A stretch of 38,546 bases of DNA from Gymnopilus junonius (Eukaryota; Basidiomycota; Agaricomycetes; Agaricales; Galerinaceae): assembly GCA_015501075.1 (NCBI GenBank), contig JADNYJ010000309.1, positions 1 to 38,546 of the forward strand, read 5' to 3'. Every line of letters begins with the position of its first letter. The stretch's first letter is position 1. The translations under genes were made by a program, and so were the position numbers. Below the pieces are notes generated by a model. The model made no database searches. It was not told the origin of the DNA and saw nothing but the letters and a program-made list of their open reading frames with translations. This document shows, piece after piece, positions 1-10,023 of the stretch.

Positions 1-76
1 CACTTAGTATGTGTCCTTAATATATAGAATGGTATTTTGGCCACTTCAATTTCTGAGTCGCTTTTCCTCTGTTTAG

Positions 77-663
77 ATACGTCGTCATCTGTGGGTCAGC
101 TAGAACTAGTCTGCATATTCAATGGTCTGTCACCCAGAACACCGCCTATTGTGTAGGCTAATCTTCCTGCTTGACAGCTTCTTGGAAGGACCGAAAGCCG
201 CCCTCGTTGCCTCCAAGGACTTCGAAGGAGGCCATTATAAATCTGAACCTCAACATGGAATAAGAGCGTTCGGTAAAGCTTTTAGTGCTTGGGCGTATGG
301 TCAAACAGTGAGTGGCAATTGCTTAAGTAAACGTAGAGCTCCCTTTAAATTCGTGGATAGTGGTTCAGAGAAAATCAGCATCTTTACGCGGATGGTTATT
401 TCCCTGTGAGTAGACTACTGTGCGGATATGGGCGTTTTCCTTATTAATGAATTGGCTTAGCCTGAAGATAACGTAAATGAAATGGTGTTCTTACAAAACA
501 CCGCACGGCTCGTGGTGATTGACAATGGGTGGGTAATTCTTTACTGAAACCTTCCGGCTAACGTTCATACCCTAACCTTATGACCTATTCAGCCAGCGGA
601 GGGGCGAATGAAGCCGATGACAAGTTCATCGCCAATGAAATTGCCAAGTTCTTCGAAGAGTAG
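77..663 (+). pseudogene. Truncated homoserine-acetyltransferase-like alpha/beta hydrolase (copy 1)
   Basis: This is a 5'-incomplete paralogue of the hydrolase at 1973-3652. The first visible exon starts at 77 after a tttag acceptor and matches copy 2 from the RYVVIC segment. It continues through FLEGPKAALVASKDF and AFSAWAYGQT, with introns at the same places. Differences are decisive. After WFRE at about 361-393 the reading passes straight to YFP (about 405), skipping roughly 80 residues that copy 2 has, including the context of the acidic triad residue. The GHT motif carrying the predicted catalytic His is also absent: the exon ends at NGW before the last intron. The end (AKFFEE, TAG 661-663) is aligned with copy 2. 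The N-terminal half and nucleophile elbow lie outside the window. It is probably a nonfunctional relic of an old duplication; a diverged noncatalytic protein is possible. Confidence 0.7.
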
Positions 664-784
664 CTGGTTTGTCACAGATAAATTGAGTCCATCAATTGCA
701 AGAATATGGAATATCAGAATGACATATCATAAGGGTATGGATGCAGTGAAAGGATTCCACATCGAGCAGTGCGGGTCTTATGAA

Positions 785-1331
785 TTATAGTTTCGGCTTT
801 TGTTTTGGGCGAAATGCGATTTCTTTAACCCATAGCCATCTGTCATGGGGATGAGACTCTTTCTTGGGCACTGGAGGGTGTTTATGAGCTTCGGCAAAAT
901 GACGGTGACATACAAGTATATTTACCCCATGCCACCTCTTCTTCAATGAGACTTGGATGAGTGATAAGCATATCGCGTGCCGCTGGGATTAGGAACAACT
1001 GTGCCCCGCATTTTGAGCAGAAAGTGCGAGTAAGGGCTCGCCCGCTTATCGTGTTGCAGTCTTGGAACTCGCTGACGGTGTCCTCGCCTTGTGTGAAGGA
1101 TACTTGCTGAGCATAAAATGCGAAGCATCAGATTATAATAGTATTTATGCCAGCAAATTGTCGATCGAACTTCACCTCTGGTTTGAACATGATGTTTGCC
1201 ATGAATGCTGAACCGGCCGCCTTCTTGCAATTTCGGCAGTTACAGATTACAAAGTGAAATGGATCGCCAACGAGCGTAAATTTCACGGCTGAGCAAAGGC
1301 AACTGGCATGGTAGGTCTTCTCTGCAGACAT
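785..1331 (-). CDS. GFA/CENP-V family zinc-binding protein (glutathione-dependent formaldehyde-activating-like)
   Basis: Three exons read cleanly on the minus strand: 1331-1176, 1106-926 and 870-785, with introns of 69 and 55 nt, giving 140 residues. The ATG at 1329-1331 starts MSAEKTYHASCLC, so the CxC pair sits near residue 11 as usual for the family. CNCRNCKKAAGSAF follows, then FCSKCGAQLF in exon 2, supplying the further zinc cysteines of a GFA (DUF636) fold. The C-terminus has EEEVAWVPKKE before TAA, typical of fungal members. The family is named for a bacterial enzyme said to speed the adduct of glutathione and formaldehyde, but most fungal paralogues have no known substrate, so only a zinc-binding GFA-fold protein is supported. 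It lies between the two hydrolase copies, on the opposite strand. Confidence 0.85.
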
Positions 1332-1972
1332 AATTAGGGTATGTACTGGAATTCCGAGGGTATGGTGGTGGTATGTGTTCAGGATTGCGGGGTGAAGACT
1401 CGATAATAAAAGTAGCCGATAACCGGTAAAGTCATGTGACAAGAGCGATTTCCGGATCAATCGAATTTTAATTTTAATTTTAATTTGAATCTGATTCTCA
1501 ATTCTCTTGAGAACCTTCGAGTTATGCCAGAACTTCTTCCAGAACCTCAATACTGTACTTGCACCACAAAATCTCCTTGCAGCATCTTTCAAAGTTCAAG
1601 TAACGCTGAGGATTTATGTCTTGCTGAGCAAGGATCACAGTAGACCTGACGTCCAGGACGCTGCGTATGTTCGGTAATTATCCTCCTGGGACTTAAAGGA
1701 TGGAGGCATTAAGATCAAAATTAACAACGCATTAGTATTCTTCCTCAGACCGTCTTGAATTTTTGGACGCACGCTGACAAATAATAGGACTGACCTCCAG
1801 ATAACCGTTTCCTGGACTATTAAAAGCTGTGAGAAACAACCTTCCAGGCTTCAGGTCATAGCATATGCTGATAGACTCGATTTCCCATCTTGTAGCTTTT
1901 CTCCCCTAACTGAAAGACTTATATGTCAGCTTGAGCTGATTCCATGTCCTCCCTTTCTTATCTTTGTCGAGC
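1332..1972. other. Intergenic region between divergent GFA and hydrolase genes
   Basis: No gene is supported here. It should contain the promoters of both flanking genes. The only distinct element is a short microsatellite of the unit AATTTT, about four copies, at roughly 1464-1486. I see no convincing TATA box. Confidence 0.4.
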
Positions 1973-3652
1973 ATGTCTACCGAGCCGCCGACGCAGTATT
2001 ACCACCATGGCCGTTTTCGTGTTGCAGGGGGTCACTCCCTGATGCAGTGACTGCTTATCGGACATATGGGAACCCAGCTAACCCGTGTATTGTATTTCCG
2101 ACTTGTTTTGGTGCAAAGTTGGACAGTGAGCCCCATTTGCATGCTAACTTGAAACCAACTTGATGCTGGACCCTTTATAGGCCAGATATACATGGTAGGT
2201 GAAGGAAAGGTTAGGCTGAATCTATGCTTCAATTTGTATGAATATTCAATGTTTCTGATAGGTCATGGACCCGAAGAAGTACTTTATTGTGACTTTTGCC
2301 TTGTTTTCCAATGGAGAAGTTAGTCCAGTCTGGTCATCTTCATCCCTTCCATACTCACTATTCTCAAATAAAGTCGTCATCACCTTCAAATACGGTGCTT
2401 ACCTTCATGATACGTTGCCTTTCGTGGTCTAAACTCTCCTTCTTCTAGCCTGCACCTTACAACGGCCCTTATTTTCCGGCCGTCTCCTATGAAGACAACA
2501 TGTAAGATGTACCCCTGTATAACTTATGTCCTCGTCGATCTCATAAACTGAATTCGTCAGTCGTGCCCAGTATGCCGTCATTCAGAAACTTGGGATAAAG
2601 AAAGTCTTTGCCACCATTGGGTTCTCCATGGGTGGACAACAGGTACACGTTCTTCAAATGCTTCAGTAATCTTACTTACTGCGTGCAGGCATATCATTGG
2701 GCTGTGATGTACCCAGAAGTTGTCGAAAGGTAAAGAAATGCATTGATTACTAAACTCTGCCGTTTTTCTGATATTCTTCCGAGATATGTGGTTATATGTA
2801 GCTCAGCCAGAACGAGCCCGCATAATCAATGGTATTATGACACCCGCCCATGGGAAGCCAAGAATGCTTCTAACGAGACACACGCTTCAGTTTCTTGGAA
2901 GGACCAAAAGCGGCTTTGGTGGCCTCGAAAGACTTCTACGATGGAAATTATAAAGAGAAGGCTGAGCAAGGTATACGAGCCTTTGCACGGGTTTATAGTG
3001 CCTGGGCGTATGGACAGACAGTGAGGAAAAGTTCATCATCATCATCATATTAAATCTTAACTCCGCGCAAATTTGGTCCATTACAGTGGTTCCGTGAGCA
3101 CAAATATACTTTCGATGGAATGTAATTAGCACTTCCGCATTCTGGATAAACCTCATAATATTCTAGATTAATCTTTCTGATCCAGGTATCCTGACCTTGC
3201 TACATTCCTGCGAGAACGTTGGGAAGGCAGGTTCGTGTCAAACTGGGATGCAAATGACCTGATCACTCTTCTCCACACTTGGCAAAGAGGTGACGTCTCG
3301 CAGATACGAGACGGAGGGAACCTACAGGGCTGTTTGAACAACATAAAGTCTAAGGGCTTAATCATGCCTAGTAAGACTGATTTGTATTTTCCTGTAATTA
3401 TGCATTCTTTCCTTCCTGGTGTCTACAACTAACTATCAACATAGCCTGAAGACAGCGTCAGCGAGATGGCATCTTTGGCCAGCTCCGCCCGCCTCGTCGT
3501 TATAGACACGGTCTGGGGACATACAGGTGTGTTATGACCAATTATCTTGTTCCGACACGCTTACTTTGCTTTCGAATTCAGCGGGGGGAGGATCCAATCC
3601 GGTGGATGATGCATTTGTGCAAGCGCAGATCAAGAAGTTCCTTGAAGAGTGA
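1973..3652 (+). CDS. Homoserine O-acetyltransferase-like alpha/beta hydrolase (copy 2)
   Basis: A multi-exon gene starts at ATG 1973 (MSTEPPTQYY) and ends at TGA 3650-3652 (KKFLEE). Recognisable blocks are TAYRTYGNPANP, the nucleophile elbow GFSMGG at 2619-2636 (Ser codon 2625-2627), RYVVICSSARTSPHNQ, SAWAYGQT, SNWDANDLITLLHTWQRGD, SKTDLYFP (candidate acidic residue) and VWGHT (candidate His). Order and spacing fit the MetX-like alpha/beta hydrolase family, which usually moves an acyl group to a hydroxyl or hydrolyses esters. Fungal members of this clade are mostly uncharacterised, so a role in methionine synthesis is not implied. At least seven introns of about 45-60 nt fit the frame. Two places need one extra base: about 2036 (C-run before PDAVTAY) and possibly about 2355. 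This is either sequence error or early decay; the catalytic half reads well. Confidence 0.75.
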
Positions 3653-3917
3653 CACCCATATATTTAAATCCGATTGAAAAGGAGAATTCTATACCGTTAG
3701 GAAATTTCAATTTGGTCACTGCATAATCTATTCAGTTGGATACTTGAAGTGTATAATGATCAAGAGCATCATGAAGTACGTCGTATAATGCCTGAACTGA
3801 AGATATTTTTAGCTCCAAGGCAGCCTTAGAAAATACATGTGGAATTAAGCCATCATGTCGACGCACTTAGAAATATTTAATCACTCACTCCATTATCAGG
3901 GGACGCTGTCAGCTCCT

Positions 3918-5431
3918 CTAGGCAATTGCGAGGTTCTCAGCGTCCATTAGCAACTGTAAATCCAGCATCAATATTCCGATTCAGGGAAGTTTACATAAAA
4001 CCAGCACCGTATGCCATATATATTGTATGGACGAGAGTCGGCCCATTATGTCGTCGAAGCTGGTATTCAATGTATTCAATTGCCGAGATACATAGAGAAG
4101 GTTCTTGCGGCCGATAGTAAGGCCTTCACGCTCATCCTCGAATTCTTGAATTGCCTTCTTCTTCTCTGCAAAGTGAGACATTATTATCGACATTATCAGC
4201 GACGAGAAGAGAGAGAGAGAATACGTGCTTTTTTTCTGCGCACTGTGCTCTTTGATGCCCACAGATACTGTATATCCAAGGGCAGACGCCACGGCGGCAG
4301 CCTATGAAACGTCTAAATAAATACAGAATAATATGGAGCAGTGCTTACCAGTAGGCTACCGGCTACAATAGGCGCAAACGCTGCTATTCCAGCCACGGCT
4401 ACAAGGATGCTTGCGGTGCTGGCAAGGCTCTTGAGGGATCCATCGGCAGCATGAGCAGCAAGTTTTACTACATTACAGAGGCCTCCATACTAGTGTGCGG
4501 AGCGGCGGAGGTAAGGTTGTTGGTTTCATGCGTGCTGCTTAAAGTCCAAGACATGACTTACAAAGCCTCCTATACTGATTTGGGCTATTAATATCCTGTC
4601 TAAGCAAAGTCAATACCGTCCAGCGCACCTTCTGAGCTCTTCGCGAAGAGTTTCAATTTTTTTATTGATCTCATCGATCTTTCTCTCGGTTTCTAACGAG
4701 TTGAGCTGATTGGTTACATCCCTTTTCAGGTCATCTCTAAACTGGCCGACTCGCTGTCCGAGGCCTTGGAAGCGATCTTCTACCTGTGATCCAAAATCTT
4801 TGAAACGGGTGAGATTCTAATTCCAACTTGAGCTTTATTGAGCTGGGACAAAATATGAAACTGGAACCTTGATATAACGCTGTAAAACTCTCTTCTTCTC
4901 GGCGAGACTACATGCCTGGTCTCGGATAATTGGAATGATTTGTTTCAAGAGGACTGGTAGGGGAACATCAATAACTGTAGGTTCAGACTTCACAATTCAA
5001 ACGTGCCGTCGATCTTTGACTTCACTGTATTAGCAGTTGTCTGGGAAAGGTGCATGAGCTGGCTATATTCCTTTGAATATGGTTAATGAAATGCGAAGAA
5101 TGACTGAAAATATAAATACATCATGAAGCGCATTCCAGAACGGTGCATAAGCCTTGGGTTTTCCATCTACCAGCACGACCTTCTTCTCATCGATCCCAGA
5201 AAGTTGGTCCCCGACAGTCGAGAAGTCATCCTCAATAACGATCAGGGCTTCTGCTAATTCTCGTACTTCCTCACGGACTCCATGTCGGACGCTTGCGGTC
5301 TGTGCTTGTTTCTCAATCTGTTGGTAGATATTCGCAATATCGGCCGGAGACAGACGGTTGAGCTCGGTGAACTTGTCAAGGATGTTCTGCACGAAAGGGT
5401 CGTTCGATACGAGAACACCAGCGGTTGACAT
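3918..5431 (-). CDS. Helical-bundle protein, possible Cry6Aa/XaxA-like alpha pore-forming family (copy A)
   Basis: The start is ATG 5429-5431 (MSTAGVLVSNDPFVQ); several exons run leftward to a likely stop near 3918. Exon 1 (about 120 residues) is helical with a motif near LSPADIANIYQQIEKQ and ends around KAYAPFWNALHDV. Further coiled-coil exons follow. A strongly hydrophobic stretch of about 25 residues rich in Ala, Val and Ile is encoded near 4349-4432, followed by SALGYTVSVGIKE and a second coiled-coil near 4030-4150 ending in SSIQYIW. Long helices around one central hydrophobic hairpin are the layout of ClyA-superfamily alpha pore-forming proteins such as XaxA and Cry6Aa, which insert that segment into membranes. 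The assignment is by layout and sequence impression. Exon borders in the middle are approximate. A paralogue lies at 6429-8096. Confidence 0.5.
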
Positions 5432-5640
5432 CAGAGAATGGCGGAAAGGAAAAGATAGCCTGACTGCTTAAGGAAGATGCTATCGCTCGGTGGCCGGTTC
5501 GCCAGCAAACCTTTGCACCTAGAATAGCAGAATAGCAGAACTCATGCCGTCAGTGCAGATGCCTCAAGGTTCAAGATCATGAGGCATCCGACAATGAGGC
5601 TTCCTGTGTTTAATGTCACATCTATATTTCAATGAGCACA

Positions 5641-6274
5641 TTAGTAATTACGACGATTCGGCACTGTATTCGTGGTGTCAACTGGACCGGATATGTCAGA
5701 TCCACGCCAATTGCCAGATAGCCATGGTACGTTGACCTCATGTGTGACCCCAATAGAGTATGAAATAGCAATGCCTTCATTAGGGGTGAATTTGGCAGAA
5801 AAGTCGATTCGAAGGATTCCAAAGAATATCCCAAGGTAAACATTCTGGACTAATGGACTAGAGTGTATCCACTATACCTCCTGGTGGAAGATTCTAATGA
5901 CATCATTTGAAGCACCATTACAGCGAGGAATACCAGGAATCGATCACTCGGATAGATACAATCACTATCACCCCTTCTGTGCATTAGAGGCTTGAGCAGG
6001 TCACTTGGCGTCATGATTAGGAAACACGCACTGCTATCTTTCATCGATCGTCAGAGATATGACCACTGCCAATCGTACTCCACAGAGGTGTAGATTTGAA
6101 CACTCAATGACCAATTGCGGTTTGGACCCGAATTCGTACAATTGGGCGAGTTTTCATTCAGGGCGGCCTTGAAAATGCTTCCGTTCCGCTATTCGCTTCC
6201 ACCTTCCACCAATGTTAGAGAAATCCTGTCGCAGATTTTAGGCGTTTGCCATAGATATAAATGTCGAACACCAT
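5641..6274 (-). CDS. Unrecognised protein between the two helical-bundle paralogues
   Basis: I do not recognise this gene. On the minus strand several segments look coding: MVFDIYIYGKRL from ATG 6274; an Asn/Trp-rich stretch around 6190-6055 with NWSLSVQIYTSVEYDW; NGASNDVIRIFHQE near 5920-5880; then, after a probable short intron, a segment of about 65 residues containing EGIAISYSIGVTHEV and VPWLSGNWRG that ends in RRNY and TAA at 5641-5643. Alternating hydrophobic and polar residues with many Asn, Ser and Trp suggest a beta-rich fold, as in lectins or beta pore-formers, but no named family can be claimed. Exon joins are uncertain and one frame break near 6220 is likely. It has the same orientation as its two neighbours. 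Confidence 0.4.
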
Positions 6275-6428
6275 TTGAAAACCTCCGGATAGGTCTGGTG
6301 TTTGGCGTAAACGCATATGAAGTGACACCGTGAACAAAAGTGGGTCTTTTATTCGTCTCGGAAGAAAACCAGCCCAATTCACTCTCTGAGTACAAGAATA
6401 TGTGCATTCGGCCCCAAAACAATGCATA

Positions 6429-8096
6429 TCAGACATACAAGATGTAGGCATCAAGAGCAACACAAATTGTGTCATAAAGACCATGAATATGTCTGATCAT
6501 ATTTTCGTGGTACTAGTACAAGGGAAACCGTCAGTTTCGTTCCTTTCTTTCCGTTGAAGCGGACTTACATTACCCAAAAGCCCATTGGTATCTTCGAGAG
6601 TAGTTTGAAGTTGATTTATGTCCATATAGATCTTTGCTTTCCGTCAGAAATAGTCTATATAACATAGAATTTTAAAACAGAGAACGAAGAGCTCACCAGA
6701 CGCCAGATCTCTTGTATGGCCGTAAGGCGACTGACAATATCGCTGAAAGATTCATTTAGACTATTAAGAAGCTCCTGTACATCACGCAGCCTGCGAACTT
6801 GAGAAACAAGCTCTTCCTGGGCAATGCGGAGTTGCTTGATTTCTTTTTTCAGCTCTAAATGCGAGGCATCCACTCAGCTAACCTGACTACGGACAGAAGT
6901 TAAGTTTCTTACCATTTCGGTGATTAGCCTCTTCGTGGGCTAAGTCATAAGAAATTCGGATGTTGCTGAGAGCGCTCAAGGCCGCAGACTAGCGTTGGAT
7001 CAGTAAAACCATCAGGGTTTGACAAGAGAAAAATGGCACAAGGAAGCTCAAACTCGTTGTGGGTGCTAAGGCAGTGATGCCAGCAGTCCCCATAAGAAAA
7101 CGCCTTGCATCTGTGTTGGAATCGATCCGGCGCTGATGAGGACTTCCTAGTCTGAGAGTATGCCATATGTTTCTCCACTACAGTCAAGGGTTGAATGTAT
7201 GGCTATCGGTATAAAAATCAGGAACCTTACGACTCCGGGGGTTCTACAAGAAGGGGTATATGAGCCAAAGATATGACAGGACACGTAAAGACTTACCCAT
7301 CGAGCTCCTTTTGAAGCTTGATTATCTCGTCGTCGAGCTTCTTCTGTTCGTCTGTGAGATCTGTTTTCATGTCTTTGAAGTCTTGCCAGAGGCGTTTCCT
7401 AAAAGACTGAACAGCTTGCGTAAGGCGAAGCAGCCGAAATTCGAGGTCCTGCCCTTCTGTCTGTGGAGGCGTCAAAGTCTAACAGTACGGGTCAATATCA
7501 ATAATTAGCGGGATTTGATATAGGACAGATGGACCTTGACATATTCTGAGAGAATGAAACGTTTATATTCGACATCTTTGTTGGGATCCTGCAGGTCTGG
7601 GATGAGTACGTTCATCAGAGCTACGACCATTGATTAGAACTTCGCAATGGAGGTCGAGATAGATACAAAAACATACTAGAAACCTTTGCCTTTGCTGCAT
7701 TCGCAGTCTGACGCGAATCGAACATGATTTTTGTATATCGCTGACGAGGAGGTACGTCAGCATACGGGTAATCCGTGATAACTGCATAGTAAATGTCTCA
7801 TGTAATTTTTTCCACGAATCAGAATAAGTTTGATATTCGCCGTCGACAACCATAGCCTTGCTCTTGTCGAGTCTTTCAACGCGAGCAGCTATATCCGCGA
7901 ATGCCATTTCAATAGTTTTTGTGGTTCTAGCCAAGTCCATCAACTCCAACTTGATTTTCTCGCGTACATTGGTGTCTTTGCTGTGCTCGACGACCTTGCT
8001 GTGCACTATTTCGATATCCTCAGCCGACAGCGGACCATACTTGGCGAGTTTCTTGTGAATGCCTGACAGAGTCTTGCCTAGCCTGTCGACACCCAT
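6429..8096 (-). CDS. Helical-bundle protein, possible Cry6Aa/XaxA-like alpha pore-forming family (copy B)
   Basis: This is a paralogue of the gene at 3918-5431: both have a PLSAEDI/LSPADI motif, a VRE segment, a VDG(E/K)xxxY stretch and a W(K/N)xLH element at the end of the first exon. I start it at the ATG at 8094-8096 (MGVDRLGKTLSGIH); the open frame extends upstream but without an ATG. Later exons encode coiled coil (about 7475-7293), a short hydrophobic segment with GTAGITALAP near 7060-7100, another coiled coil at 6873-6700 ending in AIQEIW, and two short C-terminal exons ending at TGA 6429-6431. The arrangement of long helices around one hydrophobic element again suggests a ClyA-like membrane-active protein. 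No signal peptide is apparent. Exon borders are estimates. Confidence 0.5.
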
Positions 8097-8725
8097 GGTG
8101 AGGATTTGGACTGTGGTTGAGGATGCGGGAACAGAATAGGTCTTCAAAGAGAAACAGTTTATTTGGGCGATCGACCGATATTCGCCATGCTTTACGCGGT
8201 TCGGTCCTATCCTGAGAGCAACTGGTGTGGACGAATGTGGTAGGAACTCTGAAGGTATTTTTGTTGACGTCTATCATGTTCTCACGTTCCGCAAATGAAA
8301 TCGATTTTGCTTCAGAACACACACCACCACCAAAGGAGCTAGAATCTGCATTACAAGTTCCTCTTTGCGTCCAGTGGCCTCGTGGACTTTATGCTTCCGA
8401 CACCAACTCGAAGTTGAGGCTTTCGGCTTATCCCAGAGGCTTATTCAGTTTATTATTGACGGCAGCCTCATGAGCCTCGAGGTTGATGATACATTTCCAG
8501 TCTGGTCGTGATACATCTTGATTGGCCAGCCTTTCTTTGGGCTTGTTCTATTTGGGTTCAAAGGTTCGCAAAAGGCGAGATAGAGATATACCGTGTTAAT
8601 TGGCTCCTATGGCATGAGGCCAGACACCTGAGGTTTAAGTGCCAGACTACGTTACCCTCCTCCGTGCTCTCTGGCCTCATATCGATCGTCTCCTCTCGAG
8701 CTCAGGGCACATCGTGTTCTCGAAT
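8097..8725. other. Intergenic region between divergent genes
   Basis: No supported gene. It should hold the promoters of the helical-bundle gene on the left (minus) and the coiled-coil gene on the right (plus). I see no clear TATA box or repeat. Confidence 0.35.
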
Positions 8726-9761
8726 ATGAGTTCTCCTAGTCACTCTGATTACGATTACGACTCCGAGACGCCTTCTATCCTTGAGGACGCCAGCGACTTC
8801 GTTCGTTCAGCACTGGATGTGCAGAAACGCTTTAACCGCCGCCAGAAGGCAGCTTGAACGAGTTGACGAACTGGACATAGGTGGTAGAAATTTTCTTCCT
8901 AGCCTTGACTCGAGTGATGAAGTGCGTGTTTAGCTTTTCCTCAATTCTCCTCTAAAGTTTTCATGTGAAGAAATACTTTCGATTAATGACGAAGTCGCAT
9001 CTGTGGGCGAATAAACTCCGCGCCTCTCTGATCAGTAAGTCGCTGACACTTCCTGATACGCTTTGATTAAATAAATTTCTTAAGCGGTCTTACAGAGCAC
9101 AATTCCCTACGTAAAGCGCTCTGATGGCTCTTTATCCGTAAAGATAGAGGAGGTCAGGGTAATGACAGACAAGGTAAAAACGATCCCCTATATTTGCCCT
9201 TCTGCATGCAACGAACACGTCCTTCCGCAGATCATGAAAAACTCCGACGTCGATTCAGACGAGTTTGATGAAAGTCTCGCAGACATCGAAGATGAATTAC
9301 AGTACCTCCAGCGTCAACTTTCGAAAAAGGCGGACTTGGTTAAGTCGAACTCTGGATCACGCTCGAGGAAGATGGATATCGTAAATGACTGCAAGAAAAA
9401 ATGAAGGCTTTGATCGAAGCTCTGGATGCCTTCTCGGAAGACATTGAATGGTTCGATACTTGCTCGTCAAAGGTTTGCCCTTACCAAGTAATCAGACATA
9501 TGCTGGACGCCCGCTGACTTCTGACCACCTTCACAGATCAAAAATGAAACTGGGCCTCTAAACGCATATGTAAGGAATAATCCAAGTATAACTGAAAGGG
9601 TAAAACGCTCCTTTGAAGTTACTGTGGGCCGATTTTTAATCCAAGTTATTCAGGTATTGGTCAGGCGTCTGACATCTCTGGAAACACCATATCTTCATGC
9701 GGTGAAGGCACTGGATCTGTATATATTGAAAACAGACGACAATGAAGATAGTAACTACTAG
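8726..9761 (+). CDS. Coiled-coil acidic protein of unknown function
   Basis: The ATG at 8726 starts MSSPSHSDYDYDSETPS, an acidic serine-rich N-terminus. Coding then continues through several small exons: a segment ending LDSSDE before a GTGCGT donor (about 8924), one containing SHLWANKLRASLI (about 8970-9033), one with STIPYVKRSDGSLSVKIEE (about 9097-9158), and a coiled-coil exon with DIEDELQYLQRQLSKKADL (9232-9400). The C-terminal part has LIEALDAFSEDIEWF and ends in DDNEDSNY, TAG 9759-9761. Two places do not stay in frame: about 8850 (one extra base) and about 9390 beside an A6 run (one missing base). The gene may be decaying, or short introns or sequence errors are involved. No family recognised. 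Confidence 0.5.
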
Positions 9762-10023
9762 CTAGTGCCGAGTGTGTTTATCTGGACGCTAATTGGTTGA
9801 AATCAATTATCAAAAATTTCGAATTTGTACCTCCTGATCATCATCATGATTCATGACGAGCAATGGTTTACGATGGAACACCTCAATCCACCCTTGAAAG
9901 CCAATCAATTGTTGGTCATAGTATGATCACTTTCTTAGCTGCTTGTACCAGCTACAACTTCCATCGCATCTATTAGCTTGGGTCTCTTGCAGAAATGTGT
10001 GGTTACATGAGATCATCAGCATC

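Noticed and set aside
6115..6333. Plus-strand 72-codon ORF
   Set aside because: Overlaps better minus-strand coding segments and has no recognisable features.
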